From contig CAMWVM010000013.1 of the NCBI GenBank assembly GCA_947177715.1, positions 1-13,995 of the forward strand: a stretch of 13,995 nt of DNA. The letters run 5' to 3'. The stretch's first letter is position 1; each line of letters opens with the position of its first letter. The notes beneath the pieces were generated by a model. The model searched no databases and had not been told where the DNA came from. It saw only the letters and a program-made list of their open reading frames with translations. This stretch comes from an uncultured Ruminococcus sp. Its GTDB lineage: Bacteria; Bacillota; Clostridia; Oscillospirales; Ruminococcaceae. Made by a program: the position numbers and the translations under genes. This document shows positions 7,056-13,914 of this stretch, in pieces.

Positions 7056-8519
7056 ATGCAGTCATTATGGAGCAGTGAAACGAAATTAAAAGCAAGAGAG
7101 TCATTAAAAGGTGATATGAGCATTGATACGGCAGTAATAGGCGGAGGAATGGCAGGTTTGCTTATCGCTTATTTCCTGAAACAAAAAGGGATAGAATGTG
7201 CAGTGTTTGAAGCAAGAAAGATCGCAAGCGGTCAGACTAAAAATACAACGGCAAAAATAACCTGTCAGCATGGACTGAAATATCATTCTCTTATAAGGGA
7301 TTTTGGTATAACAAAGACTAAGCAGTATGCACAGGCGAATTTAAAGGCGATTGACGAATACGAGCAAATAATAAAAAACGAAAATATTAATTGTGATTTT
7401 GAGCGTATTCCGTCATATCTTTATACTCAAAATCACAGCGAAATCTTGCTTGAAGAGGCGAAAGCTGCAAGAATGGCAGGAATATCTGAATTGCTTACGG
7501 ATAAAACCACGCTGCCTTTAAAAGTAGAACTTGCTTTGAAATTTGAAAATCAAGCACAGTTCAGTCCGTTAAAATTTATTGAGGGCATTGCAAAAGATAT
7601 AGATATATATGAAAACACCATGGTCAAGGCTATTGAAAATAATAATCTTGTGACTGACCGTGGAATTGTAAGTGCAGGAAACATAGTAGTGGCTACTCAT
7701 TTTCCTTTTATAAATACGCCGGGTTATTATTTTATGCGTATGCATCAGGAGAGGTCTTATGTTGTGGCATTGGAAAATGCCTCCAAGCTTGATGGAATGT
7801 ATTATGGAATTGACCAAAACGGATTGTCATTCAGAAACAGCGGAAATTATCTGCTGTTAGGAGGCGGAAGTCACAGGACTGGTGAAAACCCTAACGGAGG
7901 AAAATATTCAAGGCTTGAAACGGCGGCAAGGCATTATTATCCTCAAAGCAAGGCGGCGTTTAGGTGGTCAGCTCAGGACTGTATGCCTCTTGACGGAGTG
8001 CCTTATATAGGGCGTTTTTCTTCATCTCTGCCTAATGTATATGTGGCGACAGGTTTTCAGAAGTGGGGAATGAGTTCGTCTATGATAGCGGCGATGATAA
8101 TTTCGGAAATGATTGAAGGAGGAGAAAATCCATATGAAATTTTCTCTCCTCAGAGGTTCAAGGTTTCTGCCTCCGCAAAAGCTCTCATGAATGAAACAGG
8201 TCATTCTGTAAAAGGACTTTCAAAGAATGTGCTGAGATTTCCTGATAAGGCTGCGGCAGAAATTTCGAAAGGTCATGGTGGAATTGTGGAATACAAGGGC
8301 AAAAAGGTCGGAGTGTATAAAGACGAAGAGGGTAAGGTTTATGCTGTATCAAATAAGTGTCCTCATCTTGGATGTCAGCTTGAATGGAATCCTGATGAAA
8401 AAAGCTGGGATTGTCCGTGCCATGGGTCAAGGTTTGACTATAAAGGAAGGTTAATTGATAACCCTGCAATGCGGAATTTGTCGGTTAAGAAACAGGATTT
8501 AAGCCATAAGACGAAATAA
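7056..8519 (+). CDS. FAD-dependent oxidoreductase with C-terminal Rieske [2Fe-2S] domain
   Basis: I chose ATG 7056 (487 aa) because AAAGGAG at 7041-7047 lies 8 nt upstream. The N-terminal ~385 residues are a DAO-type flavoprotein. The dinucleotide-binding motif GGGMAG is at 29-34 after a beta strand, then an acidic strand end (VFEARKIASG). A late conserved-looking segment YVATGFQKWGMSSS is typical of glycine-oxidase-like enzymes. The last ~80 residues are a Rieske domain with ligands Cys435, His437, Cys453 and His456 (CPHLGC, 15 residues between His437 and Cys453, then CPCHGS). The order matches the YhfW-type family of FAD/Rieske fusions. Electrons could pass between a flavin-bound amine or similar substrate and the iron-sulfur centre, but the substrate is not known. 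No signal peptide is seen, so it is probably cytoplasmic. TTGACC at 6959 is a possible -35 without a good -10. It appears to be a single-gene unit. Confidence 0.92.
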   Translation: MQSLWSSETKLKARESLKGDMSIDTAVIGGGMAGLLIAYFLKQKGIECAVFEARKIASGQTKNTTAKITCQHGLKYHSLIRDFGITKTKQYAQANLKAIDEYEQIIKNENINCDFERIPSYLYTQNHSEILLEEAKAARMAGISELLTDKTTLPLKVELALKFENQAQFSPLKFIEGIAKDIDIYENTMVKAIENNNLVTDRGIVSAGNIVVATHFPFINTPGYYFMRMHQERSYVVALENASKLDGMYYGIDQNGLSFRNSGNYLLLGGGSHRTGENPNGGKYSRLETAARHYYPQSKAAFRWSAQDCMPLDGVPYIGRFSSSLPNVYVATGFQKWGMSSSMIAAMIISEMIEGGENPYEIFSPQRFKVSASAKALMNETGHSVKGLSKNVLRFPDKAAAEISKGHGGIVEYKGKKVGVYKDEEGKVYAVSNKCPHLGCQLEWNPDEKSWDCPCHGSRFDYKGRLIDNPAMRNLSVKKQDLSHKTK

Positions 8520-8553
8520 ATAATTACAGAATTCTGAAATTTTAATGAAATAC

Positions 8554-8582
8554 TTGTAATTTATTCTGAAAAGGTGTATTAT
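8554..8582 (+). promoter_or_regulatory. Promoter of the DAHP synthase gene
   Basis: TTGTAA at 8554-8559 and TATTAT at 8577-8582 are separated by exactly 17 nt. Transcription should start near 8589, giving a leader of about 125 nt. I see no clear terminator between the upstream oxidoreductase gene and this promoter, so some read-through is possible. Confidence 0.65.
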
Positions 8583-8588
8583 TATATA

Positions 8589-8693
8589 TGTCCGGCAACG
8601 CTTTTGTGCTTTTAAGGCGTGAGATTTTAAAGCGGTAAATTGAATCGGACAGTCACAGAAGTTATTTTATTAGGGAGAATATAGATTTCTGTG
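8589..8693 (+). promoter_or_regulatory. Structured 5' leader of the DAHP synthase mRNA, candidate cis-regulatory RNA
   Basis: TGTCCG (8589-8594) pairs with CGGACA (8646-8651) to close a ~63-nt domain that begins at the expected transcription start. Inside it, CGCTTT (8599-8604) can pair with AAAGCG (8629-8634). The overlapping ACGC (8598-8601) can instead pair with GCGT (8617-8620), so the two folds exclude each other. A second stem, CACAGAA (8654-8660) with TTCTGTG (8687-8693), ends 7 nt before the ribosome binding site. I do not recognise a T-box or a known riboswitch class, and no leader terminator is visible. Confidence 0.35.
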
Positions 8694-8713
8694 AATTTCG
8701 GGAGGTTAAAATT

Positions 8714-9742
8714 ATGGGTATGAATTTTAAAAGAAAACTGCCAATTCCGCAGGTTATAAAAGAACAATTTCCGCTTTCGGAAAAAATAATTGCACACAAG
8801 GCTGAACGTGATGAAGAAATCAAAAAGGTGTTTACCGGCGAGCTTAATAAGCTTTTGCTTGTTATCGGACCATGCTCTGCGGACAGAGAAGATTCGGTTA
8901 TGGATTATATCTACAGGCTGAAAGATATTCAGGATAAAGTAAAAGATAAAATCATAATCATTCCGAGAATTTATACTAATAAGCCAAGAACCACTGGTTT
9001 AGGTTATAAGGGAATGGTTCATCAGCCTGACCCCACAAAGGACGAGGATATGCTTGAGGGTCTGATTGCTATAAGAAAGCTTCACACAAGAGCTATTGAA
9101 GAAACAGGACTTACTTGTGCTGATGAAATGCTCTATCCTGAGAATTACAGATACCTTTCGGATTTGCTTTCATATACAGCTATCGGGGCTCGTTCTGTTG
9201 AGGACCAGCAGCACAGAATCACTACCAGTGGCATGGACATTCCGGCAGGTATGAAGAATCCGACCAGCGGTGATTTATCAGTCATGATGAACTCAATTAC
9301 AGCAGCACAAAACAGCCATACGTTCCTTTACAGAGGCTGGGAGGTTGAAACATCAGGAAATCCGCTTGCTCATGCTGTTTTGAGAGGATATGTGAATAAG
9401 CACGGACAGGCTCATCCTAACTATCACTATGAAGATTTACAGCTTCTTTGCAGTTTATATGCAGAGGGAGATTATCAGAACCCTGCTGTAATTATTGATA
9501 CAAACCACAGCAACTCTGGCAAGAAATATCTTGAACAGCCGAGAATATGCAAAGAAGTTTTACATTCGATGCGTCATTCTGCTGACATTGGCAAGATTGT
9601 CAAGGGATTTATGATTGAAAGTTATATTGAAGACGGTGCACAAAAGATTTGCGATGGCGTTTATGGAAAATCAATTACTGACCCTTGTCTTGGCTGGGAG
9701 AAATCAGAAAAATTAATTTTAGATATTGCAGATTTAATTTAA
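8714..9742 (+). CDS. 3-deoxy-7-phosphoheptulonate (DAHP) synthase, type I (AroF/G/H class)
   Basis: This enzyme condenses phosphoenolpyruvate with erythrose 4-phosphate, the first step of the shikimate pathway to aromatic amino acids, in the cytoplasm. At 342 aa it is close to the ~350 aa of E. coli AroG. Family motifs appear in order: GPCSADRED (52-60), PRTTGLGYKG (91-100), GARSVEDQQHR (158-168), GMKNPTSGDL (179-188), DTNHSNSGKKY (262-272) and ESYIEDGAQ (302-310). The metal ligands expected from AroG are present as Cys54, His265, Glu302 and Asp323. There is no fused chorismate mutase or ACT domain. Start ATG 8714 follows GGGAGG at 8700-8705 by 8 nt. No other aro gene is adjacent. The gene has its own promoter, structured leader and terminator, so control is probably at the transcript level as well as by product inhibition. 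Which aromatic acid inhibits it cannot be read from the sequence. Confidence 0.96.
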   Translation: MGMNFKRKLPIPQVIKEQFPLSEKIIAHKAERDEEIKKVFTGELNKLLLVIGPCSADREDSVMDYIYRLKDIQDKVKDKIIIIPRIYTNKPRTTGLGYKGMVHQPDPTKDEDMLEGLIAIRKLHTRAIEETGLTCADEMLYPENYRYLSDLLSYTAIGARSVEDQQHRITTSGMDIPAGMKNPTSGDLSVMMNSITAAQNSHTFLYRGWEVETSGNPLAHAVLRGYVNKHGQAHPNYHYEDLQLLCSLYAEGDYQNPAVIIDTNHSNSGKKYLEQPRICKEVLHSMRHSADIGKIVKGFMIESYIEDGAQKICDGVYGKSITDPCLGWEKSEKLILDIADLI

Positions 9743-9759
9743 TTTTATATCAATAAATT

Positions 9760-9796
9760 AAACGTCATGCTTCTTGTTTGAAGTATGGCGTTTTTA
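9760..9796 (+). terminator. Rho-independent terminator of the DAHP synthase gene
   Basis: A 14-bp stem (9760-9773 with 9780-9793) with two G-U wobbles and a TTGTTT loop runs into a TTTTT tail. It starts 17 nt after the stop codon. Confidence 0.9.
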
Positions 9797-9840
9797 ATGC
9801 ACAATTTAAAATGCATTACTATCAGTTAAAGGAAAGAATC

Positions 9841-9943
9841 TATTTTTTAAACATGCCATAGCGTGGTCATATCAAAAGAGCAACGCAAACTGATATCGTG
9901 AATTGATAAGACCTCTCACTTATAGTCCCATTTGAGGCTTTTT
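9841..9943 (+). ncRNA. Candidate small RNA ending in a terminator-like hairpin
   Basis: Several helices can form in a row: CCA/TGG (9857-9866), ATATCA (9869-9874) with TGATAT (9891-9896), and AAG-CCTC (9908-9915, one bulged A) with GAGGCTT (9934-9940). The last is followed by a run of seven T in all, as in an intrinsic terminator. The gene upstream already has its own strong terminator, so a second one suggests a separate short transcript. I find no good promoter, and it matches no RNA family that I recognise. Confidence 0.25.
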
Positions 9944-10137
9944 TTGCACGCAAATGTGCAACTATGAATGAAATATGAAAAAAGTTTGGTATATTAAACA
10001 AAATAACATGTGTAAAATTGGTTAAAAACAACAAGAATGTTCATAAGAAATTTGTATATACTAAGTGGAGTGAGAGTTGGTTTTTTGCAACTCAAATTCA
10101 ATAGAAATAACTTTTTCTTTATATAGACAATATATTC

Positions 10138-10278
10138 GTCAAAATGCACAGAGCGTTTTTATCGAATATTATTCAAAAAGTTGTCTAATAATACTTATAT
10201 AGTCAAAATGCACAAATTGTTGATGTTATTTTTTTAATTATTATTATGTGAATTTTTCTGTGCATTTATGCATTTTGA
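10138..10278. repeat. Cluster of GTCAAAATGCACA boxes
   Basis: The 13-mer GTCAAAATGCACA occurs exactly at 10138-10150 and 10202-10214, with starts 64 bp apart. Inverted partial copies follow: TGTGCATT at 10259-10266 and TGCATTTTGA at 10269-10278. A further AATGCACA lies at 9796-9803. The boxes sit 240-380 bp upstream of the importer promoter, consistent with a distal protein-binding array, but the spacing is not regular. Confidence 0.5.
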
Positions 10279-10479
10279 TTGATATATGTGAGAAAGCGGC
10301 GTATTTACGCTGTTTTGCTTATAGTTTAATTGTATTTTGCAAATATCGGTTTTTGACGAATTTTAAGGCAATTAAAATATTCAATTCTGTTTTTTGTGCA
10401 ATTTGCATATGATTTTGGGGATTTGATTTGTGAATGTTGCTGTATTTTGGCACATAAAAGAATAAATTTATTATAACCA

Positions 10480-10508
10480 TTGACAAAATGAGAAAGCTGA
10501 TGTATAAT
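10480..10508 (+). promoter_or_regulatory. Perfect consensus promoter of the sugar importer operon
   Basis: TTGACA (10480-10485) and TATAAT (10503-10508) are both exact consensus, with the optimal 17-nt spacer. The expected start is near 10515, with a 64-nt leader. Such a strong core promoter usually needs repression, so an operator nearby is likely. Confidence 0.9.
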
Positions 10509-10510
10509 GA

Positions 10511-10545
10511 GCAGGTGGATTAAAGCGGATTGCTTTAATGCAGGT
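10511..10545 (+). promoter_or_regulatory. Start-site inverted repeat flanked by GCAGGT, possible operator or 5' mRNA hairpin
   Basis: ATTAAAGC (10519-10526) and GCTTTAAT (10532-10539) form a perfect 8-bp inverted repeat around GGATT. The direct repeat GCAGGT lies just outside at 10511-10516 and 10540-10545. It begins about 5 nt after the expected transcription start. It could be a repressor operator or a hairpin that protects the 5' end of an abundant mRNA. Confidence 0.5.
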
Positions 10546-10578
10546 AAGTTCAAATCTTTATATTTGGAGGAGAAAAAC

Positions 10579-11946
10579 ATGAATATTAAACGCATTATTT
10601 CACTGGCAGCAGCTGCTTCATTGGGTATGACAATGCTTGCTTCATGCGGAAGCAACGACGACAGCTCGACTTCTGAAAAGAAAGACAACTCAAGCACTGC
10701 TGAGGCAGTTGTAGAGAGAATTGATGGAAAGGGTGCTACTCTTAAGGTTCTTACAAACCGTACTGACCGTCTTTCCAATGGCGGCGACGGTTCACTGGAA
10801 GAGAGAACAAAAGCCTTTGAGGAAGCTTTTAACTGTAAAGTAGAATACACAGGTTTCACAAACTATGCTGATGATGTTTCGAAGATGATGACAACAAAGG
10901 ATTATGGCGATGTTCTTGCTATTCCTGATTCAGTTGAACTTAAAGATCTTGGTAACTTCTTTGAACCTCTCGGTACATACGATGAGTTAAAAGAAACTTA
11001 TCGTTGGACTAATAAGAAGATGTATGACAAAACTGTTTATGGTATTGCTACAGGTGGTACAGCAACAGGTATTCTTTATAACACAAAGGTTTGGGCAGAT
11101 GCTGGAATTACAGAACTTCCTAAGACTCCTGAAGAGTTCCTTGAGGATCTCCAGAAGATCAAGGATAAAGGCGACGCTATTCCTTATTACACACAGTTTG
11201 CAGACGCAAGCTGGACAATCAGTCAGTGGTCTAACCTGATTCTTTCAGCTTCAGGTAACCCTAACTACAAGACAGAACTCCTTCAGAATAAGAATGACTT
11301 ATTTGCTGAAGACGGCGGTTATTATAAAGTATTTAAACTTATGTATGACGTATTCTCAAACAAGGACGTTATTGAAGAAGATCCAACTACAACTCAGTGG
11401 GAAGCTTCCAAGGAATGGCTTGCTGACGGTAAGATCGGTACAATGGTAATGGGTTCATGGGCTATCAGCCAGTTTGAAGAGAAGGCTGTTGGACATGAAG
11501 AAGATATCGGTTATATGCCTGCACCATTTACAGTTGACGGTAAACAGTATGCAGAAACAGCTGCTGACTATTGCTTAGGTGTAAACAAGAATTCTGAAAA
11601 TAAAGAGCTTGCTAAAAAGTTTGTTGAATGGTTTGCTCTTGAATCAGGATTTGCTTACAGCGAAGGTATGATCCCTCCAGCTGCAGATTCTGAGCTCCCT
11701 GCTAACCTTGGCAACTTCAAGGATTGTGTGCTCTTTGAAGAAGAGCTTGCTCCTGATGAGCTTCAGGGTAAATTTGATGAAGTTGATAAGGGTTCAGAAG
11801 TTGGTACATTTGACGGCGACGCAGCTAACTTCAAGATTAAGCTTGCTGAAGCAGCATTGGCTGGCAAGGGTGAAGACGGCTTCAAGGCTGTTGTAGAAGA
11901 CTGCAACAAGAGATGGGTTGAAACAAGAGACAGTGTTATCAAGTAA
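10579..11946 (+). CDS. Carbohydrate ABC transporter solute-binding lipoprotein (family 1)
   Basis: I chose ATG 10579 (455 aa) because GGAGGAG at 10566-10572 precedes it; the upstream in-frame ATG lies within the promoter. The signal peptide ends in the lipobox LASC with Cys23 as the lipidated residue. A Ser/Asp/Lys-rich tether of ~25 residues follows, so the protein is held on the outer face of the membrane. The body looks like a family 1 (MalE/UgpB, COG1653) binding protein: an early strand LKVLTNR, a middle segment TGILYNTKVWADAGI, then GKIGTMVMGSWAISQFEE and a late ENKELAKKFVEWFALE. These features point to an oligosaccharide ligand, but do not identify which. Codon choice leans to AAG, GCT and CAG more than in the exporter genes, consistent with high expression. 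The two permeases follow in the same direction. Confidence 0.93.
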   Translation: MNIKRIISLAAAASLGMTMLASCGSNDDSSTSEKKDNSSTAEAVVERIDGKGATLKVLTNRTDRLSNGGDGSLEERTKAFEEAFNCKVEYTGFTNYADDVSKMMTTKDYGDVLAIPDSVELKDLGNFFEPLGTYDELKETYRWTNKKMYDKTVYGIATGGTATGILYNTKVWADAGITELPKTPEEFLEDLQKIKDKGDAIPYYTQFADASWTISQWSNLILSASGNPNYKTELLQNKNDLFAEDGGYYKVFKLMYDVFSNKDVIEEDPTTTQWEASKEWLADGKIGTMVMGSWAISQFEEKAVGHEEDIGYMPAPFTVDGKQYAETAADYCLGVNKNSENKELAKKFVEWFALESGFAYSEGMIPPAADSELPANLGNFKDCVLFEEELAPDELQGKFDEVDKGSEVGTFDGDAANFKIKLAEAALAGKGEDGFKAVVEDCNKRWVETRDSVIK

Positions 11947-11972
11947 TCCCTTAAATTAAACAAGTTAAAATT

Positions 11973-12003
11973 TTAGGGGGGATTTTAAAGCCCCCCTAAT
12001 TTT
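11973..12003 (+). terminator. Intra-operon hairpin, likely partial terminator or mRNA stabiliser
   Basis: TTAGGGGGG (11973-11981) pairs with CCCCCCTAA (11991-11999) around a 9-nt loop, followed by only TTTT. It lies between the lipoprotein gene and the permease genes. A short T-run suggests incomplete termination or protection of the upstream mRNA from 3' decay. Either effect would give more binding protein than permease. Confidence 0.7.
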
Positions 12004-12034
12004 ATATTAATATTTAGTAAAGGAGGCTTGGAAA

Positions 12035-12979
12035 ATGGAAAAAAGTGCTCGAAAGTATACTTTTTTAGAGTGGTGCAGAACCTATAAGGGACAGAAGCTT
12101 ATTACTACTATTCTGTTTTTGCTTATTCCATTAGCCTTGTTAATTACATTTACTTTTATACCTGCTTTTGACATGGTATATTATAGCTTCCAGGATCGTG
12201 ATCAATTTGGTATTGACGCAACCTTTGTAGGACTTGACAATTACAAAACGGTTTTCACTAATCCGGACTATTTTGTAACTTTCCAGACAAGCCTTTATTA
12301 TTTGGTGGGTTCATTTATTCAGCAGATTATTGCTTTGTTGGTTGCTTCGATTCTTTGCTCAAAAATCAAGCTTAAGGGACTTTTTAAGGGAACTTTGTTC
12401 TTCCCTTATCTGATGAACGGGGTTGCTGTTGCGCTTATCTTTCAGAGATTCTTTTCAAAGGGCAGTCCTCCGCTTACAAGTGAAGGAACGCTTAATGCAA
12501 TTATTGAATTATTCGGTGGTGATCCTGTAAAATGGCTCACTACTCCGTGGCTTGCTAACTGTTGTTTAGTATTTGTTTCAATGTGGAGATACATTGGTTT
12601 TGATATTATCATGTACATGGGCGCTATTCAATCTATCAGTCCGGATCTTTATGAGGCTTGTGACTTGGACGGTGCTAATCCATGGCAGAGATTCCGTTAC
12701 ATTGTTTTCCCAGGAATCAAACCGATTATTTCACTTCAGCTTATTCTTGCTGTAAAAGGTGCTATTTCAGTATTTGAAGTTCCTTATATTATTACAGGTG
12801 GTAAAAATGGAACATCAACTTTCGTTATCAAGACGATTGATACTGCGTTTATTTACAAGAAAATGGGACTTGCATCCGCCATGGCAGTTGTATTGCTCAT
12901 AATCATCATTGTTGTAACGCTTATACAACAGGCATTCTTTAAAGAGAATGATGATAAGCCCAGAAAATCTAAAAGGTAA
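12035..12979 (+). CDS. Carbohydrate ABC transporter permease, MalF/UgpA type
   Basis: The start ATG 12035 follows AAAGGAGG (12019-12026) by 8 nt. The 314-aa protein has a basic N-terminus and about six membrane segments, the first at ~22-43. The EAA loop that contacts the ATPase is clear at 207-230: EACDLDGANPWQRFRYIVFP. The conserved Gly (213) and the closing Pro are both present. Its length and the absence of a large MalF-type periplasmic insert fit the short UgpA-like class common in Firmicutes. It forms the translocation pore with the next gene's product. No ATPase gene is in the operon, so a shared MsmK/MsiK-like ATPase from elsewhere is inferred. Confidence 0.94.
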   Translation: MEKSARKYTFLEWCRTYKGQKLITTILFLLIPLALLITFTFIPAFDMVYYSFQDRDQFGIDATFVGLDNYKTVFTNPDYFVTFQTSLYYLVGSFIQQIIALLVASILCSKIKLKGLFKGTLFFPYLMNGVAVALIFQRFFSKGSPPLTSEGTLNAIIELFGGDPVKWLTTPWLANCCLVFVSMWRYIGFDIIMYMGAIQSISPDLYEACDLDGANPWQRFRYIVFPGIKPIISLQLILAVKGAISVFEVPYIITGGKNGTSTFVIKTIDTAFIYKKMGLASAMAVVLLIIIIVVTLIQQAFFKENDDKPRKSKR

Positions 12980-12991
12980 GGGGGATGAAAT

Positions 12992-13858
12992 ATGGAAAGC
13001 TTTGAAAATAGAAAACTGCATACTAAGCATTCAGCGGGAGCAGTAATTTTGACAATTCTGAAGTATTTGGTTCTTCTTATAGGTTGTGCATTGGTTATTC
13101 TTCCTATTATAGTCATTCTCTTTGGTGCATTTAAAGATAACAGAGAGTTTTCTAATTCAGGAATATTTGATTTACCGAAACAATTAAGGTGGGAAAACTT
13201 TACCACAGCATTTATTGAGGGACGAGTTCTTATAGGTTTAAAGAACACAGCAATTATTCTTGTTATTTCATGCGCAGGATCAGTTATCACAGGTACTATG
13301 ACTGCGTTTGTAATTCAGCGATTTAACTCGGTTCTCACAAGAACTGTTAAGGCTGCATTCCTTGTAGCTACACTGCTGCCTAACATTTCTATGCAGGTTA
13401 CAGTATTCCAGATAGTAAACAAGCTGGGTCTTTACAACACTATGGCTGCTCCTATCATTCTTTATGTTGGAACTGATATTATTTCCATTTACATTTTTAT
13501 TCAGTTCCTTAATCAGATTTCCGTTTCTCTTGACGAAAGCGGAATTGTTGACGGTGCTTCATATCCAAGAATTTATTTCAGCATTATATTGCCCAACTTG
13601 ACTCCGGCGATTGCTACTGTGCTTATAATCAAGTTTGTAAGCATATACAATGATTTCTATACACCTCAGTTATACATGACAAAGCCTGATTTGTCTGTTG
13701 TATCAACTGCTTTGTACAATTTTGTCGGTCCGTTTGGTGCTAAGTGGGAGATTATCTTTGCGGGAATTATCATTGCTATTATTCCTACTTTAATTATCTT
13801 CCTCACACTTCAGAAATACATTTACAGCGGTTTGGTTTCGGGTTCTGTAAAGGAATAA
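12992..13858 (+). CDS. Carbohydrate ABC transporter permease, MalG/UgpE type
   Basis: ATG 12992 lies 12 nt after the previous stop and is preceded by GGGGGA (12980-12985). The 288-aa protein has about six membrane segments, the first at ~24-46. The EAA loop is at 181-204: DESGIVDGASYPRIYFSIIL. Asp replaces the usual leading Glu, while the conserved Gly is kept. The end SGLVSGSVKE matches the short cytoplasmic tail typical of MalG-type subunits, which often read GxxxGAVKG. It pairs with the upstream permease as a heterodimer. It is the last gene of the operon; a terminator starts 22 nt after its stop. Confidence 0.94.
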   Translation: MESFENRKLHTKHSAGAVILTILKYLVLLIGCALVILPIIVILFGAFKDNREFSNSGIFDLPKQLRWENFTTAFIEGRVLIGLKNTAIILVISCAGSVITGTMTAFVIQRFNSVLTRTVKAAFLVATLLPNISMQVTVFQIVNKLGLYNTMAAPIILYVGTDIISIYIFIQFLNQISVSLDESGIVDGASYPRIYFSIILPNLTPAIATVLIIKFVSIYNDFYTPQLYMTKPDLSVVSTALYNFVGPFGAKWEIIFAGIIIAIIPTLIIFLTLQKYIYSGLVSGSVKE

Positions 13859-13879
13859 ATTATATTAAGTAAGAATTTA

Positions 13880-13914
13880 AAAAGCTGTCCTGATAAAATC
13901 AGGGCAGCTTTTAT
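13880..13914 (+). terminator. Rho-independent terminator of the importer operon
   Basis: A 15-bp stem (13880-13894 with 13898-13912, one G-U wobble) and an AAA loop end in TTTTAT. The A-rich left arm could also stop transcription arriving from the right. Confidence 0.87.

Larger units (their letters stand above)
9797..10479. other. Long gene-free intergenic region
   Basis: No reading frame here has a credible start and ribosome binding site. The stretch is very AT-rich. It holds a candidate small RNA (9841-9943), the hairpins TTGCAC/GTGCAA (9944-9961) and GAGTTG/CAACTC (10074-10093), a 62-bp inverted repeat (10125-10186) and repeated AATGCACA boxes. From about 10280 to 10479 I see only AT-rich sequence without clear structure. 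Confidence 0.6.

Noticed and set aside
6842..7123. Minus-strand open frame of 93 codons
   Set aside because: Its start lies antisense inside the oxidoreductase gene, it has no ribosome binding site, and most of it runs through the hairpin-rich element. It looks like a by-product of that element.
8527..8536. Palindrome CAGAATTCTG as a terminator for the oxidoreductase gene
   Set aside because: It is a 10-bp palindrome without a loop or T-run, so it cannot form a useful terminator hairpin.
8589..8693. T-box leader for the DAHP synthase gene
   Set aside because: It is too short, and I find no T-box-like conserved segment and no terminator/antiterminator pair.
10037..10126. Small + strand frame of 29 codons in the long intergenic region
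   Set aside because: There is no ribosome binding site ahead of the ATG, and the frame contains a hairpin (10074-10093) and very AT-rich codons.
10138..10214. Possible CRISPR array from the repeated 13-mer
   Set aside because: There are only two full copies, the unit is too short, the further copies are inverted, and no cas genes are present.
10326..10859. Minus-strand open frame of 177 codons
   Set aside because: It is antisense to the lipoprotein gene and its perfect promoter, is low in complexity (Ser/Leu-rich), and has no family-like motif.
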